A stretch of DNA of 35,930 nucleotides from an uncultured Bacteroidota bacterium (GCA_902514615.1 CABXRG010000010.1:1-35930); one strand, 5' to 3'. Positions 1-8,674 are shown, counted from the first letter of the stretch. Numbers and translations: made by a program. The notes: generated by a model from the letters alone, not told the origin.

Positions 1-249
1 AATATCCTCATCTTTAGAACCAATTATAGCAATTACGCTATCTACTGGAGCAGTAGAACCTTCATCAATTCCAATGTGAAGTAAAATACCATCATGAAAT
101 GATTCAAATTCCATCGTAGCTTTATCAGTTTCTATTTCAGCTAGAATTTCTCCTTCTTTAACTGTATCTCCAACTTTTTTAAACCATTTTGCAAGAGTTC
201 CCTCTTCCATGGTATCGCTTAATCTTGGCATGTTTATTACTTCAGCCAT
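1..249 (-). CDS. pdhC: Pyruvate dehydrogenase E2 (dihydrolipoamide acetyltransferase), N-terminal part, cut by window edge
   Basis: The minus strand from the ATG at 249 reads 83 codons of a lipoyl domain and runs off the window. The lipoyl-lysine motif ETDKATMEFES puts the modified lysine at residue 43, and the start MAEVINMPRLSDTMEEG is typical of E2. The swinging lipoyl arm carries the acetyl group from E1 to CoA in the cytoplasmic PDH complex. It starts one base after the pdhA stop, so the two genes are co-transcribed, as usual in Flavobacteriia. The peripheral-subunit-binding and catalytic domains are not on this side in the window. A matching C-terminal portion is found at 6349-7245 on the opposite strand, so this gene may be broken just left of position 1. 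Whether the left flank continues into a complete E2 cannot be seen. Confidence 0.93.
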   Translation of the reverse strand, partial: MAEVINMPRLSDTMEEGTLAKWFKKVGDTVKEGEILAEIETDKATMEFESFHDGILLHIGIDEGSTAPVDSVIAIIGSKDEDI

Positions 250-250
250 A

Positions 251-1252
251 TTAATCTATTTTATGTTTAATAAAAGGATAGTCTTTTTGTTCATATACTA
301 CATCATACATGACAGATTTATCAGGAAAAGGAGAAGATTCTGCAAATTCTTCACATTCTGTTATGACAGCTTTGACCTTCAAATCAATTTTTTCTAAATC
401 AGACTTAGTCCCATGTTTCTTTGAAATTATAATTTTTTCAACCTGAGAAATTGGATCAATTTTTTTATATTCTTCAACCTCTTCTTTGGTTCTATATTGT
501 TGAGCATCTGACATGGAGTGCCCACGATATCTGTATGTTTTAATATCAAGAAGTGATGGACCTTTTCCAGCTCTTGCATGCTTTACACATTTATCAATAA
601 CCTCAGCTACTTTTACAGGATCCATACCATCAACTGGCATGGATGGCATTTCATATGGTTCTCCCAATTTCCATAAGTCTTGCTGACTGGTTGTCCTTGC
701 CACTGAAGTACCCATTGCATATCCATTATTTTCAACAATATATATTACTGGAAGTTTCCATAAAGCAGCAAGATTTATAGATTCATGAAATGCACCTTGT
801 CTAATAGCCCCATCTCCTAAAAAACATAAAGTAACACTGTCTCTTTTAAAATATTTATCTCCAAATGCAATACCTGTACCTAAAGGAATTTGTCCACCAA
901 CAATTCCATGACCACCAAAGAAATTATGTTTTTTAGAAAAAATATGCATTGAACCACCTAGACCACCTGACGTTCCAGTTGATTTTCCAAATAATTCTGC
1001 CATTACAAACTTTGGATCTTCTCCAAGACCTATAGCGTGGACATGACTTCTGTATGAGCTTATCATTCTATCTTTCTTAGGATCCGTTGAGTGAAGACAC
1101 CCTGCCAATACTGCCTCTTGCCCATTATAAAGGTGAAGGAAACCTCGAATCTTTTGTTGAATATACTTAGCAGCAAGCTTATCCTCAAACTTTCTCCAAA
1201 GAAGCATGTTTTCATACCAATTTAAATAGGTCTTTCCAGTAATTTTTTTCAT
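251..1252 (-). CDS. pdhA: Pyruvate dehydrogenase E1 component, alpha subunit
   Basis: A 333-residue thiamine-diphosphate enzyme of the E1-alpha family, which with E1-beta decarboxylates pyruvate and acetylates the E2 lipoyl arm. The ThDP/Mg motif begins with GDG at residues 146-148 and ends with NN at 175-176. The loop with RYRGHSMSD near residue 250 corresponds to the phosphorylation-loop region of E1-alpha. I chose the ATG at 1252 (MKKITGKTYLNWYENM). A longer open frame up to 1381 would overlap murF and shows no family resemblance. A promoter-like pair at 1288-1318 lies just upstream and supports this start. E1-beta is not adjacent, which is normal in Flavobacteriia. The gene is divergent from murF and one base upstream of the E2 start. 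Confidence 0.95.
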   Translation of the reverse strand: MKKITGKTYLNWYENMLLWRKFEDKLAAKYIQQKIRGFLHLYNGQEAVLAGCLHSTDPKKDRMISSYRSHVHAIGLGEDPKFVMAELFGKSTGTSGGLGGSMHIFSKKHNFFGGHGIVGGQIPLGTGIAFGDKYFKRDSVTLCFLGDGAIRQGAFHESINLAALWKLPVIYIVENNGYAMGTSVARTTSQQDLWKLGEPYEMPSMPVDGMDPVKVAEVIDKCVKHARAGKGPSLLDIKTYRYRGHSMSDAQQYRTKEEVEEYKKIDPISQVEKIIISKKHGTKSDLEKIDLKVKAVITECEEFAESSPFPDKSVMYDVVYEQKDYPFIKHKID

Positions 1253-1287
1253 ACAAATTAATTGAAGTCTGTTATTATAAGACGAAG

Positions 1288-1318
1288 CAAAAATACTCAT
1301 TTCTTTAGTATATTGCAA
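1288..1318 (-). promoter_or_regulatory. Candidate pdhA promoter (Bacteroidota type)
   Basis: On the minus strand a TTG (1318-1316) is followed after 20 bases by TATTTTTG (1295-1288), fitting the TTG-N(17-23)-TAnnTTTG pattern known for Bacteroidota. Transcription would start near 1283, leaving a leader of about 30 bases before the pdhA ATG at 1252. Seen by pattern only. Confidence 0.5.
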
Positions 1319-1328
1319 TAAAATTAGA

Positions 1329-2609
1329 GTGGACACAAAAAAATTACATTCTTTATTCACTTCATCTACTGGAGTGTCCATAGATACTAGAAAAATTAGT
1401 AAAGATGAAATATTTTTTTCATTGAAGGGTGACAGTTTTGATGGAAATAAATTTGCCCTAGAAGCTATAAATAAAGGAGCTAAATTTTCTGTGGTTGACG
1501 ATGAAAAATTAAAAGATATAAATGAAAAAATTATTTATGTTAAAGATGCATTAAAGGCTCTTCAAGAATTAAGTAATTACCACAGATCTCTTTTTGATAC
1601 AAAAGTAATTGGAATAACTGGCAGCAACGGAAAAACTACAACTAAAAACTTAATTTACTCAATTCTTTCTCAAAGCTATACTGTTATCAAAACTGAAGGT
1701 AATCTTAATAACCATATAGGTGTTCCTATTTCACTTTTAGATATTAATAACGATGTTGAAATAGCAGTTATAGAAATGGGCGCTAATCATGTAGGAGAGA
1801 TTAAAACTCTATGTGAAATTGCAATGCCAGACTTTGGATTAATTACCAATTACGGACTAGCTCACCTAGAGGGATTTGGTGGGTTTAAAGGTGTAGTTAA
1901 AGGTAAAACTGAAATGTTTAACTATTTAACCCAAAATTACGGTCATATAATTCTGAATAATGATGATGATCTTCAAATTGAAAACTGTAAAGGAGATCTA
2001 GCTATAACTTTCGGACAAAAGGAAGATTCTGAATATATTTTTAAATATAAAAAAGATCCAAATTTTCTATCAATAGAAAATGATGGTGATAAATATAAAT
2101 GTGAAATCTATGGTGATTATAATTATGCAAATGTTGCTGCTAGCATAACTATTGGAAAATTTCTTGACTTATCTAGTTCTGAAATACAGAAAGGATTAAC
2201 CTTATTTAAAAATGATTCAAATAGATCAGAAATTATAAGTTTTGGAAATAATACGGTTTATTTAGATGCTTATAATGCAAATCCTACTAGCATGAAAGCT
2301 GCGATATCAAATTTTGAGAATAACACTCCGAATAATAAAATTCTAGTTCTTGGTGATATGTATGAACTAGGTGATTACTCTAAAATAGAACACCAAAAAA
2401 TTATTGATTTTATTGATAATAAAGATTATTTAAAAGTTTACTTAGTTGGAGAAAACTTTTATAATTGTAACACTCAAAGTAATTACTTTGAAACTTATAA
2501 GTCTTCAAAAGAAATGTCAAAGACAGTTAAATTAATAGATAATAATTCAACTAATATTTTAATCAAGGGTTCAAGAGGTTTGGAATTAGAAAGCTTAATT
2601 ATTAATTAG
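1329..2609 (+). CDS. murF: UDP-N-acetylmuramoyl-tripeptide--D-alanyl-D-alanine ligase
   Basis: A 426-residue Mur ligase that adds D-Ala-D-Ala to UDP-MurNAc-tripeptide in the cytoplasm, the last soluble step before MraY. The ATP-binding loop GSNGKTT is at residues 98-104, preceded by the MurF-like N-terminal stretch STGVSIDTRKIS; later the DAYNANPTSMKAA motif is typical of MurF. The start is a GTG at 1329 (MDTKKLHSLFTSSTGVS), which matches the expected N-terminus; there is no suitable ATG nearby. The gene is outside the dcw cluster, as usual in Bacteroidota. Its 3' end overlaps the acetyl-CoA synthetase stop by 8 bases in convergent orientation. From memory, in Flavobacteriia murF follows gldJ; here the upstream neighbour is pdhA directly. 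Confidence 0.95.
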   Translation: MDTKKLHSLFTSSTGVSIDTRKISKDEIFFSLKGDSFDGNKFALEAINKGAKFSVVDDEKLKDINEKIIYVKDALKALQELSNYHRSLFDTKVIGITGSNGKTTTKNLIYSILSQSYTVIKTEGNLNNHIGVPISLLDINNDVEIAVIEMGANHVGEIKTLCEIAMPDFGLITNYGLAHLEGFGGFKGVVKGKTEMFNYLTQNYGHIILNNDDDLQIENCKGDLAITFGQKEDSEYIFKYKKDPNFLSIENDGDKYKCEIYGDYNYANVAASITIGKFLDLSSSEIQKGLTLFKNDSNRSEIISFGNNTVYLDAYNANPTSMKAAISNFENNTPNNKILVLGDMYELGDYSKIEHQKIIDFIDNKDYLKVYLVGENFYNCNTQSNYFETYKSSKEMSKTVKLIDNNSTNILIKGSRGLELESLIIN

Positions 2610-4491
2610 CTCCATTGATGATTTCTTCAACCACATCTGGATTAAGAAGTGTAGAAGTATCGCCTAAATTTCCAAAATCATTACTAGCAACTTTTCGTAA
2701 AATTCTTCTCATAATTTTACCAGACCTTGTTTTTGGAAGACCACTTACAATTTGGATTTTATCTGGTTTTGCTATAGGCCCAATAACTCTTCTTACTACA
2801 TCCACAATTTCACCTTTAACCTTATCATCTGAAGATTGTGAATTTATGATAACATATGCATAAATTCCCTCCCCTTTTATATCATGAGGGTAACCTACTA
2901 CGGCAGACTCAATAACTTCCTCGTGTTCATTAATTGCATTTTCCACTTCAGCAGTTCCCATTCTATGTCCAGATACATTAATAACATCGTCGACTCTTCC
3001 AAGAATCCTCAGATAACCATCATGATCTCTTTTAACTCCATCTCCAGTAAAGTACATTCCTTTATAGTTTGAGAAGTAAGTATTTATACATCTTTGATGA
3101 TCACCATATGTTGTTCTTATAATGGATGGCCAAGGAAATTTTATACAAAGATTACCTTGAACATTGTTTCCAACTAGCTCGTTACCTTCTGGATCAACAA
3201 TAACAGGATGAATTCCAGGCAATGGGAGTGATGCATGTGCAGGTTTATTTGGAGTTATTCCTGCTAATGCTGATATCATAATTCCACCTGTCTCAGTTTG
3301 CCACCAAGTATCTACCAATGGGCAATTACCTTTTCCAATGTTATCATGATACCAATGCCACGCTTCCTCATTAATGGGTTCTCCAACAGATCCAATTACT
3401 TTCAATGATTCTAAAGAGTTGTTTTTTAAAGGCTCAAGTCCATGGGCTTGTAATGCTCTAATAGCAGTTGGAGCTGTATAAAACTGATTAATTTTAAATT
3501 TATCTACTATATCCCAAAATCTACTCACATTTGGAAATGTTGGCACACCTTCAAACATAACAGTTGTTGCTCCACAAAGTAAAGGACCATAAACTATATA
3601 TGAGTGTCCAGTGATCCAACCAACATCAGCAGTACACCAATAAATATCATTCTCATCATATTGGAATACATTTTGAAACGTATATGCAGAATAAACCATA
3701 TAACCTGCAGATGAATGAACTACACCTTTTGGTTTACCTGTTGAACCAGAGGTATAAAGTATAAATAGCATATCTTCAGAATCTAAAACTTCAGCATCAC
3801 AAATATTAGTTTCTTCACTTACACAATCATGCCACCAGAAATCTCTTCCCTCAAACATCTCAACAGCTTGTTTGGTTCTTTCTAGTACTATAACACTTTC
3901 TATTGTTGAACATTTCTCAAGAGCTTCATCCACTACTGACTTGACTGGAATAGTTTTACTTCCTCTAAAATTACCATCTGATGTTAAAACCATTTTTGCT
4001 TGGCAATCATTAATTCTATCGGCTAATGAGGTAGAAGAAAATCCTGCAAAGACCACAGAATGAACAGCACCTACTCTTGCACATGCTAACATCGCGATAG
4101 CAGCTTCTGGAACCATAGGCATATATATAATAACCCGATCCCCCTTCTTTATTCCTTTTGATCTTAATGCATTTGAGAATCTACAAGTTTCTTCATAAAG
4201 TTTTTTGTATGTTAAATGGATTGGAGATTCATTTGGGTCATTAGGTTCCCAAATAATTGCTGTTTTATCTCCTCTTTCTTTTAGATTTCTTTCAAAAATA
4301 TTTTCAGTAATATTCAGTTTAGCATTCTGAAACCAGTTAATACTTACATTTTCAAAATCCCAATCAAGTACCTTATCCCATTTTTTTTTCCAAGTGAAAG
4401 AATCAGCTATTTCTGACCAAAATGATTCTGGATTTTTCTCGCTTAATTCATATTTTTTAAAATATTCTGAGAGGGAATTAATTCTTTGCAT
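2602..4491 (-). CDS. acs: Acetyl-CoA synthetase (AMP-forming)
   Basis: A 629-residue ANL-family adenylating enzyme that makes acetyl-CoA from acetate, ATP and CoA. Visible motifs in order are the phosphate-binding loop YTSGSTGKPKG (residues 246-256), the acetate/AMP-site motif DTWWQTETGG, the hinge and C-domain region SGHRMGTAEVENA, and PKTRSGKIMRR near the C-terminus. The catalytic lysine of that last motif, about residue 592, is also the site of regulatory acetylation in this family. The length is slightly below the usual 640-650. The gene starts two bases after the stop of the acetate-type symporter at 4494-6161, so uptake and activation of acetate look co-transcribed. Its tail overlaps murF by 8 bases. 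Confidence 0.96.
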   Translation of the reverse strand: MQRINSLSEYFKKYELSEKNPESFWSEIADSFTWKKKWDKVLDWDFENVSINWFQNAKLNITENIFERNLKERGDKTAIIWEPNDPNESPIHLTYKKLYEETCRFSNALRSKGIKKGDRVIIYMPMVPEAAIAMLACARVGAVHSVVFAGFSSTSLADRINDCQAKMVLTSDGNFRGSKTIPVKSVVDEALEKCSTIESVIVLERTKQAVEMFEGRDFWWHDCVSEETNICDAEVLDSEDMLFILYTSGSTGKPKGVVHSSAGYMVYSAYTFQNVFQYDENDIYWCTADVGWITGHSYIVYGPLLCGATTVMFEGVPTFPNVSRFWDIVDKFKINQFYTAPTAIRALQAHGLEPLKNNSLESLKVIGSVGEPINEEAWHWYHDNIGKGNCPLVDTWWQTETGGIMISALAGITPNKPAHASLPLPGIHPVIVDPEGNELVGNNVQGNLCIKFPWPSIIRTTYGDHQRCINTYFSNYKGMYFTGDGVKRDHDGYLRILGRVDDVINVSGHRMGTAEVENAINEHEEVIESAVVGYPHDIKGEGIYAYVIINSQSSDDKVKGEIVDVVRRVIGPIAKPDKIQIVSGLPKTRSGKIMRRILRKVASNDFGNLGDTSTLLNPDVVEEIINGAN

Positions 4492-4493
4492 TT

Positions 4494-6161
4494 CTATTTT
4501 GGATATCTTATACTTTCAACTAAAGCTTTAATTTTTTCTGGTGTTGGTTTTGTTAATCTTGATACAACTAAAGATACAATAAAGTTAATAATCATTCCAA
4601 TCGTTCCGATACCTTCAGGAGATATTCCAAACAAATAGTTTTCAGGTAAACCACTACCTCCGAGCTGAGGTTTAAAATATAAAATATATAAAGCTGTAAA
4701 AATAATTCCGGTTAGCATTCCAGCTATTGCACCTTCTTTATTCATTTTCTTATCAAAAATCCCTAGAATAATTGCAGGAAAAAAAGATGAAGCAGCTAAA
4801 CCAAAAGCTAAGGCTACTACTTCAGCCACAAAACCTGGTGGGTTTAATCCAGCTAAACCTGCAGCTACTACAGCCACAGCAATTGAAATTCTTGCAGCCC
4901 AAAGTTCTCCTTTCTCTGATATGTTAGGGTTAATATTCTTTTTCAAAAGATCATGGGATATAGAAGTTGATATAACTAATAAAAGTCCTGCTGCGGTTGA
5001 TAACGCTGCTGCTAGCCCACCCGCTACAATCAATCCAATAACCCATGGAGGTAAATTAGCAATCTCTGGATTAGCCAGTACCATAATGTCATTGTCTATT
5101 GTTAGTTCATTAACTTGAGTGTCTGCAACGTATTGAATTACACCATCTCCATTCTTATCATCAAATTCTAATAAACCAGTATTTTCCCAATTTTTAAACC
5201 AATCTGGCATTTCAGCATACTCAGCATTTGAAACTGTGTTTATTAAATTAACTTTTGCAAAAGCTGCTACAGCAGGAGCAGTAGTATATAAAATTGATAT
5301 AAATAAAAGAGCCCATCCAGCAGAAATTCTTGCATCTCGTACTTTAGGAACTGTAAAGAATCTAACAATAACATGAGGCAGTCCTGCAGTTCCAAACATC
5401 AAAGCTCCAGTTATAAAAAAAACATTGATTAAAGTAGTTCTATTTATATCAGTGTATTTATCAAAACCTAAATCAACTGATAATAGATTAAGCTTTTCTA
5501 AAAGATATACACCATCTAAGGTCTTACTTCCAAATCCCACTTGAGGGATTGGATTACCTGTTGCTTGCAGAGATAAATAAATAGCAGGAACTGTAAAAGC
5601 AAAAATTAAGACACAATATTGTGCTACCTGGGTATATGTGATGCCCTTCATACCTCCAAGAACAGCATAGAAAAAAACTATTGCAATACCGATAATTACT
5701 CCACTATCATAGGGTATTTCAAGGAATCGTGAGAAAGCTACACCCACTCCTTTCATTTGACCAACTACATATGTAAATGAGACAAAAATTGCACAAATTA
5801 AAGCAATAGTTCGTGCATTTTGTGAGTAATATCTTTCTCCTATAAAATCAGGTACTGTGAATTTTCCAAATTTTCTAAGATATGGTGCAAGACAAAGTGC
5901 TAATAGCACATATCCTCCGGTCCAACCCATTAAATATTGAGATCCTCCATAACCTAAGAATGAAATTATACCTGCCATGGAAATAAAAGATGCTGCTGAC
6001 ATCCAATCTGCAGCAGTAGCCATTCCATTTAAAACAGGGTGAATTCCACCACCAGCTACATAAAACTCTTTAGTGCTTTTTGCTCTTGACCAAATTGCTA
6101 TTCCAATATAAAGTGTAAATGTAATACCTACTAAAAAATATGTCCAAAATTGTGCATCCAT
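4494..6161 (-). CDS. Sodium:solute symporter, acetate permease (ActP)-like large subunit
   Basis: A 555-residue inner-membrane protein of the sodium:solute symporter family with many hydrophobic helices, starting MDAQFWTYFLVGITFTLYIG. SSS-type patches include the early helix with ATAADWMSAASFISMAG and FYAVLGGMKGITYTQVAQY. The close link to a DUF4212 small subunit upstream (one base between its stop and this ATG) and to acetyl-CoA synthetase downstream points to the two-component acetate/monocarboxylate-type symporter subfamily. About residues 332-345, in a loop between helices, contain DDKNGDGVIQY, which resembles a calcium-binding DxNxDG loop; I recall the same loop in this subfamily, but it is not a full EF-hand. 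Substrate is inferred from context and is not proven. Confidence 0.9.
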   Translation of the reverse strand: MDAQFWTYFLVGITFTLYIGIAIWSRAKSTKEFYVAGGGIHPVLNGMATAADWMSAASFISMAGIISFLGYGGSQYLMGWTGGYVLLALCLAPYLRKFGKFTVPDFIGERYYSQNARTIALICAIFVSFTYVVGQMKGVGVAFSRFLEIPYDSGVIIGIAIVFFYAVLGGMKGITYTQVAQYCVLIFAFTVPAIYLSLQATGNPIPQVGFGSKTLDGVYLLEKLNLLSVDLGFDKYTDINRTTLINVFFITGALMFGTAGLPHVIVRFFTVPKVRDARISAGWALLFISILYTTAPAVAAFAKVNLINTVSNAEYAEMPDWFKNWENTGLLEFDDKNGDGVIQYVADTQVNELTIDNDIMVLANPEIANLPPWVIGLIVAGGLAAALSTAAGLLLVISTSISHDLLKKNINPNISEKGELWAARISIAVAVVAAGLAGLNPPGFVAEVVALAFGLAASSFFPAIILGIFDKKMNKEGAIAGMLTGIIFTALYILYFKPQLGGSGLPENYLFGISPEGIGTIGMIINFIVSLVVSRLTKPTPEKIKALVESIRYPK

Positions 6162-6162
6162 G

Positions 6163-6348
6163 TTATTCTTCTAAGTTGTGTTTTTTATCAAGTTTGTTCA
6201 TGAGATAAACATATATAAAAATCAATATGACGAATATGTAAATTGATCCTTGTTGAGCAAACCAAAAGCCTAAAGGAAATCCTCCTAAATAAAAATTATT
6301 TAAGCTTTCTGCAAAGATGATTCCAAAACCAAAAGAAGAAACAAACCA
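6163..6348 (-). pseudogene. DUF4212 small symporter subunit, N-terminus missing at a rearrangement junction
   Basis: Sixty-one codons on the minus strand end in TAA at 6165-6163, one base before the symporter ATG. They read WFVSSFGFGIIFAESLNN, then GGFPLGFWFAQQGSIY, then LMNKLDKKHNLEE, which is the conserved C-terminal two thirds of DUF4212, including the second membrane helix. The family is normally about 80-95 residues and partners the large sodium:solute symporter. Here the similarity stops at the tryptophan codon (6348-6346). Upstream of it, in this frame, the sequence no longer looks like DUF4212 but is the reverse complement of a PDH E2 linker. No start codon in a suitable place is seen, so the gene is broken here by inversion or misassembly. 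Confidence 0.8.
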
Positions 6349-7245
6349 GTTGTAAAAGAAGAGCCTAAATTTGTTTCAACAACAATAGGTCCAAATGATA
6401 GACTACTAATCTCCCCTTTGGCAAGAAAACTAGCTGAAGAAAAAGGTATAGATATATCTTTAGTTAAGGGTTCTGGTGATAATGGTAGAATAATAAAAAG
6501 AGATATTGATTCATTCAAGCCTTCAAATTATTCTCAATTTTCACAACCAAGAGCTCATTTGTCTGAGTCATCCTATGAGATTCAAAACTCAACGATGAGA
6601 AAAGCTATAGCCAAAAGACTAGCTGACTCTAAATTTTCTGCACCTCATTATTACCTTAATATTGAACTAGAAATGGATAATATGATTTCATTTAGAAAGC
6701 AATTTATTCAAACTCAAAATATTAAAATTTCCTTTAATGATATTATTGCTAAAGCCGTGTCGTTATCTCTAGCTAAACATCCTAAAGTTAATTCAAGATG
6801 GTATGATGATAAAATAATTTTTAATGAACATGTTCACCTTGGAGTAGCTGTAGCTGTAGAAGATGGTTTAATTGTCCCTGTTGTTAAATTTGCTAACTCA
6901 AAAGATTTACCTAAAATTAATTCTGAAATTAAAGATTTTGCTGAACGCGCAAAGAATAAAAAGTTAACTCCTGCAGAGATTGAAGGAAGCACATTTACTA
7001 TTTCGAACCTTGGAATGTTTGGAATCGAAAGTTTTACTTCAATTATCAATCAACCTAATTCTGCTATACTTTCTATAGGAGCAATAGTTCAGAAGCCGGT
7101 CATAAAAAACAATGAAATAGTAATTGGAAATACTATGAAACTAACTTTAGCTTGTGATCATAGAACAGTAGATGGTGCTACTGGATCATTATTTTTAAAG
7201 ACTTTGAAAGAATATGTTGAAAATCCAGTTTCAATACTTGTTTAA
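6349..7245 (+). pseudogene. pdhC: Pyruvate dehydrogenase E2, C-terminal part without lipoyl domain (5' truncated)
   Basis: The plus strand reads about 298 codons of E2. A linker (VVKEEPKFVSTTIG) is followed by the peripheral-subunit-binding domain (LLISPLARKLAEEKGI, then GSGDNGRIIKRDID), a second linker, and the catalytic acyltransferase domain with the active-site motif DHRTVDGA close to the C-terminus. FSAPHYYLNIE, SNLGMFGIESFTSIINQP and NTMKLTLACDHR match flavobacterial PDH E2 rather than the oxoglutarate E2. There is no lipoyl domain in front. The frame is open back to 6304, but that part is the reverse complement of DUF4212. A TTG at 6418 is the first start-like codon and would cut into the binding domain. 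The stop overlaps the next gene (TAATG). It probably belongs with the N-terminal piece at 1-249. Confidence 0.85.
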
Positions 7246-7916
7246 TGAAAACTATAGTAATAACAGGAACTAGTTCAGGAATTGGTTATGAAATATGTGT
7301 TCAAGCTGCAAAACTTAATTATAGAGTAATTTCCATTTCGAGAAATATTGAACCTCTCAAAGAAATAGATGAAATTGAGTCTTATTCAGTTGACATTACA
7401 AATAGAACAAGCATTAATGATTTTGTTGATGATTTAAAAGTTAGAAACATAAAAATTGATATTCTCATAAATAATGCTGGTTTCTTAAGCAATGAATTAT
7501 TTACTAATACTTCTTATGAATCTTTTAAAGATACATTCGATGTTAATGTTTTTGGCCTTGCAGATATTACAAGAGCACTTATACCGATTATAAATAAAAC
7601 AGGTCATGTAGTAAATATAAGTAGTATTGGAGGAGTAAATGGTTCGAAGAAATTTCCTGGTCTTTCAGTTTATTCAAGTAGTAAGGCAGCTGTCATAGCT
7701 CTTACAGAAGTTCTTGCAGAAGAATATTTAGATGGACCATCATTTAATGTGTTAGCCTTAGGGGCAGTTCAAACCAAGATGCTGAGAGAGGCTTTTCCTG
7801 ATTATAATGCGGAGACAAAACCTAATGAAATGGCAAAATATATTATTGATTTTGCTGTAAATGGAAGTAAGTTATTTAATGGTAAACTTATTTCAGTTTC
7901 AAATTCAAATCCTTAG
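7245..7916 (+). CDS. Short-chain dehydrogenase/reductase
   Basis: A 223-residue classical SDR with a Rossmann fold. It shows the nucleotide-binding TGxxxGxG motif (T7 to G14), the structural NNAG motif in the middle, a serine in NISSIGG and the catalytic YSSSK with Tyr143 and Lys147. Substrate and preferred cofactor cannot be read from the sequence. The ATG shares one base with the E2 stop (TAATG), so the pair is translationally coupled and the right-hand side of the junction at 6349 appears native. Its stop overlaps the stop of the ABC ATPase gene by 4 bases in convergent orientation. Confidence 0.88.
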   Translation: MKTIVITGTSSGIGYEICVQAAKLNYRVISISRNIEPLKEIDEIESYSVDITNRTSINDFVDDLKVRNIKIDILINNAGFLSNELFTNTSYESFKDTFDVNVFGLADITRALIPIINKTGHVVNISSIGGVNGSKKFPGLSVYSSSKAAVIALTEVLAEEYLDGPSFNVLALGAVQTKMLREAFPDYNAETKPNEMAKYIIDFAVNGSKLFNGKLISVSNSNP

Positions 7917-8674
7917 TTTTTTTGCTGAGTTAGCTTAACTTTTTTGAATAATTCAGAGGAGTAGACAAAGTCATTAATCATTTTATCATCTGTATTTAAT
8001 ATCTGCTGGTTAGTACCTTCCCATATTTTTTTTCCTTCTACTAAAAAAATAATTTTATCACCAATTTCCATTACTGAATTCATATCATGAGTATTAATAA
8101 CAGTAGTAATATTATATTCAACAGTAATTTCTTTAATTAGTTTGTCAATTATAATTGCAGTTTTTGGATCAAGACCAGAATTAGGTTCATCACAAAATAA
8201 GTATCTAGGATTTAATACAATGGCTCTAGCAATCGCAACTCTTTTCTGCATTCCTCCAGAAATTTCAGAAGGAAACTTGTTGTCTACATCTCTAAGATCA
8301 ACTCGTTTAATTACCTCTTTAGCTCTTGTAATCATTTTTGAATCTGTTTTATCTGAAAACATTCTTAGAGGAAATAAAATATTATTTAAAACAGTCATTG
8401 AATCAAACAGTGCACTTCCTTGAAAAACCATTCCTATTTGTTTTCTTAAATTTGATATTATTGAAATATTATCTTTATCAAATTTTTTACCATCATATAG
8501 AATTTCACCACTATCGATATCTAACAAACCTAACAGGCATTTCATCAAAACAGTCTTACCTGAACCACTTTGACCAATAATTAAGTTGGTTTTACCTTTT
8601 TCAAATACAGCAGATATTTTATCAATTGTCTTAATATTATCGAATGATTTTGATATTTTATTTATGGTAATCAT
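7913..8674 (-). CDS. ABC transporter ATP-binding protein, MlaF-like
   Basis: A 253-residue ABC ATPase. The Walker A motif GQSGSGKT is at residues 34-41, the signature is SGGMQKRVAIARA, and Walker B with the following residues is YLFCDEPNSGLDP; a switch histidine follows in INTHDM. The upstream partner is an MlaE-family permease whose stop overlaps this ATG by one base (TAATG), which together indicates the Mla/Ttg2-type system for phospholipid or sterol-like lipid traffic between the membranes. No MCE (MlaD-like) substrate-binding gene is next to it in the window. Assignment to lipid transport is by family and partner; the exact substrate is unknown. Confidence 0.88.
   Translation of the reverse strand: MITINKISKSFDNIKTIDKISAVFEKGKTNLIIGQSGSGKTVLMKCLLGLLDIDSGEILYDGKKFDKDNISIISNLRKQIGMVFQGSALFDSMTVLNNILFPLRMFSDKTDSKMITRAKEVIKRVDLRDVDNKFPSEISGGMQKRVAIARAIVLNPRYLFCDEPNSGLDPKTAIIIDKLIKEITVEYNITTVINTHDMNSVMEIGDKIIFLVEGKKIWEGTNQQILNTDDKMINDFVYSSELFKKVKLTQQKN

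Noticed and set aside
1253..1381. A 43-codon N-terminal extension of pdhA, up to an ATG at 1381
   Set aside because: It would overlap the N-terminus of murF on the other strand, contains the predicted pdhA promoter, and does not look like E1-alpha. The ATG at 1252 gives a normal length.
6300..6518. A 72-residue open frame on the minus strand at the E2 junction
   Set aside because: It is the reverse reading of the E2 linker and binding domain; the protein signal there is on the plus strand.
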